Shown: positions 1 through 6,512 of the stretch, piece by piece
How positions within the stretch are numbered: the first letter of the stretch is position 1
Layout of the letters: each line of letters opens with the position of its first letter
NCBI RefSeq assembly: GCF_012273655.1
Contig: NZ_JAAWWP010000010.1
Location: 186,001-250,000 of the forward strand
DNA length: 64,000 bases
Source: Streptomyces physcomitrii
GTDB taxonomy: Bacteria > Actinomycetota > Actinomycetes > Streptomycetales > Streptomycetaceae
Reading direction: 5' to 3'
Made by a program: the position numbers and the translations under genes
Notes under the pieces: model-generated
Told to the model about the DNA's origin: nothing
The model's input: the letters and a program-made list of their open reading frames with translations, nothing else
The model's database searches: none

Positions 1-435
1 GCCGTGAAGGTGAGCAACTCCGACGGCAGTGTGCGTGCCGTGGGCTTCCGCAGCCCGCTGAGCGTCAAGACCTCCGACGGCGGCATCTATGTGAGGGACT
101 CGAGGGGCGCCCTGGATCTGCGGAGCCACGACGGCTCCGTGCGCGGTGAGGGCATCCGTTCCGGTCAGATCAAGGCGGACACCCACGACGGTTCGGTGGA
201 CCTGGGCCTGCGTACGGTGCCCGACCGCGTCGACGCCAAGAGCCACGACGGTTCGGTGACGCTCGGCCTGCCCACCCGCGGTGCGGGAACGGGCGGCGGC
301 AAGATCGCGTACCGGCTGGACACCGGGGCCCACGACGGCAGCGTCGATGTCGGCGTACCGCGCGACGACCGGAGCGCCCATCGCGTCTCGGCACACAGCT
401 GGGACGGCAAAGTCACGGTGCGCAGCGCGAACTAA
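1..435 (+). CDS. DUF4097-type repeat protein, C-terminal part
   Basis: The frame is open from the first base, so the true start lies outside the window and only the last 144 codons are seen. The protein is built of short beta-strand repeats centred on S/T-H-D-G-S-V: SNSDGSV, SHDGSVRGEG, THDGSVDLG, SHDGSVTLG and AHDGSVDVG, ending in SWDGKVTV. This spacing is typical of DUF4097/DUF4098 proteins, which are predicted right-handed beta-helices often found near membrane stress or two-component genes in actinobacteria. No membrane segment is visible in this part. The next gene starts 72 bases downstream on the same strand, so the two may be co-transcribed. Molecular role unknown. Confidence 0.8.
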   Translation, partial: AVKVSNSDGSVRAVGFRSPLSVKTSDGGIYVRDSRGALDLRSHDGSVRGEGIRSGQIKADTHDGSVDLGLRTVPDRVDAKSHDGSVTLGLPTRGAGTGGGKIAYRLDTGAHDGSVDVGVPRDDRSAHRVSAHSWDGKVTVRSAN

Positions 436-507
436 TCGGCCCGTGTGTTCGTCCTTACCGGGTGGGACAATGTCCCGGACGGGGCGACGACAGCACGGGA
501 GAGGGAA

Positions 508-2010
508 GTGACGGCGAGACCCGCGGAGCCGTACACGCCGCACGCCCTGCGCAAGCCTGCGCAAACGGATGCCGGACACCGGCAGGCGGGGGCAGCGGCG
601 GGCGGCAGCGCTCCTCGCCTCGCGGGCGCCTCCTCGCCCGGCCCCGTGCTCCCCAGGCCCTCCGCCCGCGGAGCCTTCGCCCGCGGCGCGCAGAGTGCGC
701 GCGAGGTGCTGGGCCTGGCCCTTCTGCCGCTCCTCGCCGCGGTCGTGCTGCCCGCGGCGGTGGCCGGCGGCGGAACCCGTCGCTGGTTCGGCGGGCGTTC
801 GGAAGGCCAGCGGGCCGAGGCGCAGGCGGCCAAGGACGCGGCGGCCACGGCCTTCTACGAGCTGGACACCGCGCAGCGGGACCTGCGCATCTCCATCGAG
901 ACCATCGTCGCCGTCGACGATTCCCCGGCCGCCAGACGCGCCGTCTCCGACTTCGAGGCACTCGGCCATCGCATCGACGAGTGCAGCCAGCAGTACATCA
1001 CCGCCGTCGACAGCTACGACCTCGACCGGGACGATCTCGACTCCTCCACGGCAGCGCAGGCGAGGAACGCGCTGACCCACGCCAGGAGCGAGCTCGACCG
1101 CACCCGCCAAGACCTCGACCGCTTCGGGCAGAGCCTCGGCCCGCTGCTCGGCAAGGCCGAGACCCAGCTCGCACGGCTCGCCCCCTCCGTCGAGCGGGCC
1201 CGCCAGGCGCTGCTCGCCGCCAGCAACGCCCTGGACGCCGCGCGGGGCACCGGCCTCAAGGCGGACGACCTCGCGGCCCGCCTCGCCGCTCTGGGCCCCG
1301 AGCTGACCCGCCTCAACGAGGGCGCGGGCCGTCATGGCGTCCCCGAGACACTCAGCCGCGCGGAGCAGGTGGCCCGCGAGTCCGAGGCCGTACGCAGCGA
1401 AGCCGAGCGCCTGCCGGAGCGCGCCGCCGAGATAGACCGCCGCCTGGTCTCCCTGCGCACCCGCGCCCAGGCCCTGACCACCCGCTCCGGCCAGGTCGAA
1501 CCGATCCTCAGCGAACTCCGGCGGCGCTTCACCGCGGCCTGCTGGCAGGACCTGCAGCAGGTGCCCCAGCAGGCGGTCGACCACGTCCAGCAGGCCGAGC
1601 AGAAGCTCAAGCAGGCGCAGTCCGCCCGCGAGGAACAGCGCTGGCCCGACGCCACCTCGCTGCTGTCCACCGCACGAGCCCTGCTGAACACCACCGACGA
1701 GGCGGTCTCGGCCGCCGGTGACCGGCTGAACCGGCTGAACGCCGTCGCGAAGGACCCCCAGCAGGAGGTCGACCGCACCCGTTTCGCCATCCGGGACGCC
1801 CAGCGCCTCGCCATGGCGGGACGGCAGACCCCGGACCCCCGCCACGCCGGCCCCCTGGACAACGCCGTCGCCCGGCTGGAACGCGCCCTCACCGGTCTGG
1901 AAGGACGCCACCCGGACTACTGGCACTTCCTGACCGAGACCGAGGCGATCCGGCACGACGTGGGGCTCGTCGTGAACGACATCCGCGAAGAGCGCGGCGC
2001 GGGAGCCTGA
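508..2010 (+). CDS. membrane-anchored coiled-coil protein of unknown function
   Basis: 500 residues from a GTG preceded by GGAGAGGG; a start 63 bases upstream lacks a ribosome site. The first ~65 residues are Ala/Pro/Arg-rich, followed by one hydrophobic segment (about 73-92, LGLALLPLLAAVVLPAA) and a GGG-RR boundary. The remaining ~400 residues are almost entirely alpha-helical, with heptad-like Leu/Ala and many Arg, Glu and Gln, reading as several long coiled coils. This resembles the helical part of actinobacterial proteins that elsewhere follow a TPM domain, but no TPM domain is present here. A scaffold or membrane-associated structural role is an inference from shape only. Confidence 0.8.
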   Translation: MTARPAEPYTPHALRKPAQTDAGHRQAGAAAGGSAPRLAGASSPGPVLPRPSARGAFARGAQSAREVLGLALLPLLAAVVLPAAVAGGGTRRWFGGRSEGQRAEAQAAKDAAATAFYELDTAQRDLRISIETIVAVDDSPAARRAVSDFEALGHRIDECSQQYITAVDSYDLDRDDLDSSTAAQARNALTHARSELDRTRQDLDRFGQSLGPLLGKAETQLARLAPSVERARQALLAASNALDAARGTGLKADDLAARLAALGPELTRLNEGAGRHGVPETLSRAEQVARESEAVRSEAERLPERAAEIDRRLVSLRTRAQALTTRSGQVEPILSELRRRFTAACWQDLQQVPQQAVDHVQQAEQKLKQAQSAREEQRWPDATSLLSTARALLNTTDEAVSAAGDRLNRLNAVAKDPQQEVDRTRFAIRDAQRLAMAGRQTPDPRHAGPLDNAVARLERALTGLEGRHPDYWHFLTETEAIRHDVGLVVNDIREERGAGA

Positions 2011-2219
2011 GACCTCCCCCCTGACGCGCCGACCAGGCCGCCCGTGGGTGGTTCCGCTGGAAATCCTCCCGCTTCGGGCGGATGCTGAAGGCAGAGGCGC
2101 CTCCCGCGCAGCTCGCTGTACGAGGTGTGATCCCGGTATCCCACCTCGCGGGTGCCGTCCGGAGCGAAAGGCACTGTGGGAGAGGCCTCACCGAGTGCCC
2201 AAGGCGCAAGGAGGCTGAG

Positions 2220-2810
2220 ATGGTCACTCCTCACCCGAACCTCAGGGCCAAGCGACGGATCTCCTTCGACGATCACCTCCCCACCGATCACAGCCTGAAC
2301 CAGTTCTACCGAATCGGTGCCGGTCTCATGGGCCTCGTGCTGCTCGCCTTCGGCATCCTGGGACTGATCGACCGCATCGGATTCTTCGACCGCGGCGGCG
2401 ACACCGTCGCCGGGCTGAACACCAACGGCGCCCTCAGCGTGCTGTCCATCTGCGTGGGCGCGCTGCTCTTCATCGGCATGGTGATCGGCAAGAACATCGC
2501 CTCCACCGTGAACATGGTCGTGGGCGTCGCCTTCATCCTCAGCGGCTTCGTCAATCTCGCGCTGCTGGACACGGACTACAACTTCCTCGCCTTCGGCATC
2601 GAGAACGTCCTCTTCAGCTTCATCGTGGGCGTGGCCCTGATGTTCTTCGGGATGTACGGCAGGGTCGGCAGCAAGCTCCCCCACGACAACCCGTACTGGC
2701 GTGCCCGGAACCCGGAGCAGGCCGAGCAGGAGGACCGGCTGAGGAGTCTGCGGCGCAGCGGTGCCACCGAGGTCGGCAATCGCCAGGGCCCGCCGTCCCT
2801 CAGCCGCTAA
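2220..2810 (+). CDS. DUF4383 four-helix membrane protein
   Basis: 196 residues from an ATG preceded by AAGGAGG. A polar N-terminus (about 35 residues) is followed by four hydrophobic segments: YRIGAGLMGLVLLAFGILG, LSVLSICVGALLFIGMVIG, NMVVGVAFILSGFVNLAL and ENVLFSFIVGVALMFFGMYG. It ends in a charged cytoplasmic tail (NPYWRARNPEQAEQEDRLRS). Size, topology and the short Asn/Asp loops match DUF4383, a family of small actinobacterial membrane proteins without known function. The following FmdB-like gene begins 10 bases after its stop, so they probably share a transcript. Confidence 0.85.
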   Translation: MVTPHPNLRAKRRISFDDHLPTDHSLNQFYRIGAGLMGLVLLAFGILGLIDRIGFFDRGGDTVAGLNTNGALSVLSICVGALLFIGMVIGKNIASTVNMVVGVAFILSGFVNLALLDTDYNFLAFGIENVLFSFIVGVALMFFGMYGRVGSKLPHDNPYWRARNPEQAEQEDRLRSLRRSGATEVGNRQGPPSLSR

Positions 2811-2820
2811 TCTGGTCCGC

Positions 2821-3036
2821 ATGCCTCGCTACGAATACCGCTGCCGGACCTGCGGCGACACCTTCGAACTGTCCCGTCCCATGGCCGAGTCCTCGGCTCC
2901 GGCCGATTGCCCCGCGGGCCACGACGACACGGTCAAGCTCCTCTCGACGGTCGCCGTGGGCGGCGCTGTCTCCTCACCGGTCCAGGCGCCGTCTTCCGGC
3001 GGTGGCGGGTGCTGCGGTGGCGGTTGCTGCGGCTGA
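2821..3036 (+). CDS. FmdB-type zinc-ribbon protein
   Basis: 71 residues. The N-terminus MPRYEYRCRTCGDTFE is the hallmark of the FmdB/CxxC_CxxC_SSSS family: a first C-x2-C knuckle (Cys8, Cys11) and a second knuckle in the form C-x3-H (CPAGH), predicted to hold one zinc. The C-terminal tail is low-complexity and Gly/Cys-rich (GGGGCCGGGCCG), as in many Streptomyces members. Homologues were named after a putative regulator of formamidase; function is unproven. The upstream DUF4383 gene lies 10 bases away. Confidence 0.88.
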   Translation: MPRYEYRCRTCGDTFELSRPMAESSAPADCPAGHDDTVKLLSTVAVGGAVSSPVQAPSSGGGGCCGGGCCG

Positions 3037-3124
3037 ACCGGCGGCGCCCGTACACCGAGAGAGCCGTGGAAGCGGTTGGTGCTCATCTGCCCTGTCCCCC
3101 ATGGTGATGGTTGTGGTGATCGGT

Positions 3125-3769
3125 CTACGTGCCCAGGTAGCGCAGGACGGCGACGACCCGGCGTGAGTAGCCCGTGCTCCGGGCCAGTTCCAGCTTGTCG
3201 AAGATGGCGTTGACGTGTTTCTCCACTCCGCTCTGGGAGATGCTGAGCCGCTGGGCGATCGCCGGGTTGGAGTGCCCCTGCGCCATCTGCGCGAGTACAT
3301 CGCGCTCGCGTGAGGTGAGCCGGGCGAGGTGGTCGGATTGCTTGCTGTGCCCGACCAGTTGCCGCACGACCTCCTGGTCGAAGGCCGATCGACCGCTCGC
3401 CACCCTCTCCAGCGCGTCCAAGAACTCGTCGATCTCGACGACACGGTCCTTCAGCAGATACCCCACTCCCGCCGATTCGACGGTGAACAGTTCCCGCGCG
3501 TACCGCTTCTCGATGTACTGCGAGAGCACCAGGACCCCCACGTCGGGCCACCGTCTGCGGATCTCCAGTGCCGCCCGGAGGCCCTCGTCGGTGTGCGTGG
3601 GCGGCATCCTCACGTCGGCGACGACCACATCGGGCTGCTGCTCGGCCACGGCCTCCAGGAGCCGTTCGGCGTTGTCCACCGCCGCCAGCACCTTGTGCCC
3701 CTCTTCGGTCAGGAGCCGTTCGAGTCCCGCCCGCAGCAGAGTGGAGTCCTCGGCCAGGATCAGTCGCAC
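3125..3769 (-). CDS. NarL/LuxR-family response regulator
   Basis: 214 residues. The receiver domain (about 1-120) has the acidic pocket at LAEDS and the phospho-acceptor Asp52 in VADVRMP, with the conserved Lys in YLLKDRV. A LuxR-type helix-turn-helix lies at about 150-205 (LTSRERDVLAQMAQGHSN, then VEKHVNAIFDKLEL). It is the output partner of the histidine kinase encoded immediately upstream: the two reading frames overlap by 10 bases (3760-3769), which suggests translational coupling. Targets are not visible directly; the repeat array between the kinase gene and the divergent dedA gene is a candidate. Confidence 0.95.
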   Translation of the reverse strand: MRLILAEDSTLLRAGLERLLTEEGHKVLAAVDNAERLLEAVAEQQPDVVVADVRMPPTHTDEGLRAALEIRRRWPDVGVLVLSQYIEKRYARELFTVESAGVGYLLKDRVVEIDEFLDALERVASGRSAFDQEVVRQLVGHSKQSDHLARLTSRERDVLAQMAQGHSNPAIAQRLSISQSGVEKHVNAIFDKLELARSTGYSRRVVAVLRYLGT

Positions 3770-4899
3770 GGCAGCTCCGCGGTGATCACCGTCGGTCCCC
3801 CGAGGGGACTGCGGACCTCGAATCGGCCGTCCAGGGCGGCAGTTCTGCGAGCGAGGCCGGTGAGGCCGCCACCTCTCGCGTCGGCTCCACCCGAACCGTC
3901 GTCTTCCACTCGTGCTCTCACCATGCCGTCATCTTCTTCGATCACCACCTCGATACGTGTCGCCGAGGTGTGCTTCACCGTGTTCGTCACGGCCTCGGCG
4001 ACGACGAAGTACACCACCGCCGCCACCGAAGGCCGCGGGTCGACCGCCATGCGGTAGTCGAGCTTCGCGGGTACGTCCGAACGCTCCACGAGGGTCTCCA
4101 GTGCTGCTCTGAGTCCCTCGTCGTCCAGGGTGGCCGGGTAGACGCGCCAGGCCACCTCTCTCAATTCGGCGAGTGCGAGGCGGCTTTCCGTGTACGCCTG
4201 CTCCACCAGTGCCTGGGAGTGTGTCGGCTCCCGGCTCCGTCGGGAACGGGCGAGGAGTATCCCCACGGACACGATCCGCTGCTGCACTCCATCGTGTAGG
4301 TCCCTTTCGATACGCCTCCGCTCTTCGTGTACTGCTTCCACCACTTCCGCGCGGCTGGTGAACAGTTCGTCGATCCGTCTCCGGAGTTCCTCCTCCGGCC
4401 CGGGCCCGAGGAAGTGGCGGGCCAGTCCCCGTTCGAGCGCCCCCACCCCCACGAGTCCGTGCGCCGCCATGAAGAAGAAGACCAGCCCGGCGAGACTGCT
4501 GAACAGCAGAGCACCGGGATGCTCCACGTCCGTGAGGATCCATCCGAAGACGATCCCCGATCCGTAGCCGCCTCCGAGCAGAGCGCACAGCAGCACGACG
4601 ACTCCCAGCAGCCCGAGGGGCCACCGTGCGGCCAGGTAGAGAAGCGCGCGTCCGTCCGCGTAGCTGTGTGTGCACCTCATCCCCAAGTACGCCCCCAGCC
4701 GGGCGCGTTCACACTCGACCAGGCGGCGCCCTGCCGCACGGATCGCTCCGCGTACCGTCCGCCGGGTGCGCGGGTGCAGCTGAGCGAGGCCGGCGACGAC
4801 CAGGGCGAGCACCACGAAGAGGAGCTCGGCGGCCGCCAGCAGGGCGCCGAGCACGAGTCCGAGGACGAGCCTGAGCCCGCTGCGCACCTGTGCAGTCAC
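3760..4899 (-). CDS. two-component sensor histidine kinase (NarL-partner type)
   Basis: About 379 residues from a GTG at 4899 (VTAQVRSGLRLV); no strong ribosome site is seen, so the start is tentative and the message could be leaderless. Hydrophobic segments near residues 8-38, 94-122 and 130-150 form an intramembrane sensor region. The dimerisation domain carries ERDLHDGVQQR with phospho-acceptor His202. The catalytic domain keeps the N box (VAEAVTNTVKHT) and the glycine-rich lid (DDGSGG...GGGLTGLARR). It overlaps the response-regulator frame by 10 bases. A direct intramembrane sensor of envelope stress is plausible but inferred. Confidence 0.9.
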   Translation of the reverse strand: MTAQVRSGLRLVLGLVLGALLAAAELLFVVLALVVAGLAQLHPRTRRTVRGAIRAAGRRLVECERARLGAYLGMRCTHSYADGRALLYLAARWPLGLLGVVVLLCALLGGGYGSGIVFGWILTDVEHPGALLFSSLAGLVFFFMAAHGLVGVGALERGLARHFLGPGPEEELRRRIDELFTSRAEVVEAVHEERRRIERDLHDGVQQRIVSVGILLARSRRSREPTHSQALVEQAYTESRLALAELREVAWRVYPATLDDEGLRAALETLVERSDVPAKLDYRMAVDPRPSVAAVVYFVVAEAVTNTVKHTSATRIEVVIEEDDGMVRARVEDDGSGGADARGGGLTGLARRTAALDGRFEVRSPLGGPTVITAELPCD

Positions 4900-4936
4900 A
4901 GTGGGTAACGTAGCGGGTGCTCGCAGCCCGGCGCAC

Positions 4937-5004
4937 TGCGGAAAACCGCAAGGATCCACTGCGGTGTGCTTCAAGAAAACCTTGCGGTGCACCTCAGTGT
5001 GCGG
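4937..5004. promoter_or_regulatory. TGCGG repeat array between divergent kinase and dedA genes
   Basis: TGCGG occurs at 4937, 4960, 4983 and 5000, i.e. with spacings of 23, 23 and 17 bases. Within it CCGCAAGG (4946-4953) and CCTTGCGG (4980-4987) form a perfect inverted repeat, and TGCGG-AAAA-CCGCA (4937-4950) is a short hairpin. Two helical turns of regular spacing on one DNA face is the usual look of a multimeric regulator site. The adjacent NarL-type regulator is the obvious candidate ligand, but that is inference. Confidence 0.45.
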
Positions 5005-5032
5005 AAACCGGCCCCTGCCTACCGTTTCACGC

Positions 5033-5713
5033 ATGATCGAAAGCAGCGGACCCGACTGGCTCGAGGGCCTCCTCGGCGACTTCGGGGCACCCGGCGCGGG
5101 CCTCGCCATCGCCCTGGAGAACCTCTTCCCGCCCCTGCCCAGCGAAGTGATCCTCCCGCTCGCGGGGTTCGCGGCGAGCACCGGGCAGATGAATCTGTAC
5201 GCCGCGCTGGTGTGGACGACCGCGGGATCCGTCGCCGGAGCTCTCGCCCTCTACGGCGCAGGAGCCGCACTCGGGCGCGCACGCATCCACCGTCTCGCGA
5301 GCCGCGTCCCTCTGGTGAAGGTCCACGACGTGGAGCGTGCCGAGGCCTGGTTCGCCCGCCACGGCACCAAGGCGGTGCTCCTGGGGCGCATGATCCCCTT
5401 GTTCCGGAGCCTCATTTCGATACCGGCGGGCATCGAACGCATGCCGCTCCCGCTGTTCCTCGGCCTCACCACCCTCGGCAGCGCGCTGTGGAACACCGCC
5501 TTCATCACCGCCGGTTACACGCTGGGCGAGCGATGGCCCGAGGTCACGGACTTCGTGTCCGTCTATTCCAAAGGGGTGCTGATACTCGCCGCAGCGGCGG
5601 TGGCGGCCTTCGCCCTGATACGCATACTCAAGCCCGGCCGCGGGCGGCGACGCGGGCCAACCGGCGGAGAATCTCCTCCCCCGCCGCAGCACCGGTCTCG
5701 GGAACCACGGTGA
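5033..5713 (+). CDS. DedA-family membrane protein
   Basis: 226 residues from ATG at 5033. It shows the DedA/SNARE-associated signature: the re-entrant motif ENLFPPLPSEVILPLAG (about 29-45) and G-R-x-I-P-x-x-R-S (GRMIPLFRSLISIPAG), plus hydrophobic segments near 20-75, 135-175 and 182-205. The family takes part in flipping of lipid carriers such as undecaprenyl phosphate and supports membrane integrity and proton-motive force. The last ~30 residues are a basic, Pro-rich tail (GRGRRRGPTGGESPPPP) read through the 3' end of the converging HAD gene, giving an 86-base tail-to-tail overlap. Confidence 0.9.
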   Translation: MIESSGPDWLEGLLGDFGAPGAGLAIALENLFPPLPSEVILPLAGFAASTGQMNLYAALVWTTAGSVAGALALYGAGAALGRARIHRLASRVPLVKVHDVERAEAWFARHGTKAVLLGRMIPLFRSLISIPAGIERMPLPLFLGLTTLGSALWNTAFITAGYTLGERWPEVTDFVSVYSKGVLILAAAAVAAFALIRILKPGRGRRRGPTGGESPPPPQHRSREPR

Positions 5714-6512
5714 GCTGCGGGGCCGCCCATCCCGCGTCGGCCAGTTCACCGTGTCCGGGCCGCCAGGACAGGTCGGCCGCGAGCAGGAGGTCCGCGTCCA
5801 GCAGGGAATCCCCGGCGGCCAGGGTGAGAGCGGCGCCCGTCCGCCGGGCCAGCTCCCGCATCGCCGCACTCTTGGTCAACGGCCGCGGCACGGCGTAGAT
5901 CTTGCGTCCCTGGAGGGAGACGGTCCACCCTCGGGCCTCCGCCCACTCCCCCAGTTCCTTGACCCAGCCGTCGGGGAGGAAGGCACGCTCCACCACCAGA
6001 TACGCGAACAGGTCCTCCGCCACCCGTTCCTTGAGCAGCCACGCGGGATCCGCGGCGGACCGCAGGTGATCGCGTACCTCGTCGAGAGGCGCGCACTCCC
6101 GGGCGATCTTCCGCGTCACCTGGTCGTGCCACTCCAGGTCGGGGACGCCGTCGACCAGGATGTGCCCGCCGTTGGCGCAGATCGCGAACCGCGGGCGCGG
6201 GCCGGGCAGATGGATACGCCCGTACTGCTCGCGGGTGCGGGTGGTGGTCGGTACGAAGACGGTCGCTCCGGCCAGCTCGGCCAGCAGCCGTGCCGCCGTC
6301 TCCGTCATATAGGAGAGGGGCTTTCCCTCGTAGACCTCGACGCACAGGAGCCGTGGCGCCTCGGCGTCGGGAACGCCGAGTTGCAGGGCCGCGGAGGAGT
6401 AGATGAGCGTCCGGTCGAGATCACTCGCCACCAGGGTGGCACCGGGCCCGGAAGAAGGAGGTCGCAGTGACAGAGGCGCAGAGGGCGTCGGGCGGGGCTC
6501 GGACTCGCTCAC
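5628..6512 (-). CDS. HAD-superfamily phosphatase of the Ter locus
   Basis: 294 residues from a GTG that overlaps the stop of the upstream gene in a GTGA tetranucleotide (6509-6512), a sign of translational coupling. HAD motif I is SDLDRTL with catalytic Asp31 and Asp33; motif IV is AAGDSLLDADLL near residue 240. The overall pattern (cap between motifs, KSAAMREL before motif IV) resembles the sucrose-phosphatase-like Cof subgroup. HAD phosphoesterases of this kind occur with phosphoribosyltransferases and an aldolase in Ter gene clusters described by the Aravind group, where they are predicted to process a nucleotide-like product. Its 3' end overlaps the dedA frame. Confidence 0.88.
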   Translation of the reverse strand: MSESEPRPTPSAPLSLRPPSSGPGATLVASDLDRTLIYSSAALQLGVPDAEAPRLLCVEVYEGKPLSYMTETAARLLAELAGATVFVPTTTRTREQYGRIHLPGPRPRFAICANGGHILVDGVPDLEWHDQVTRKIARECAPLDEVRDHLRSAADPAWLLKERVAEDLFAYLVVERAFLPDGWVKELGEWAEARGWTVSLQGRKIYAVPRPLTKSAAMRELARRTGAALTLAAGDSLLDADLLLAADLSWRPGHGELADAGWAAPQLTVVPETGAAAGEEILRRLARVAARGRA

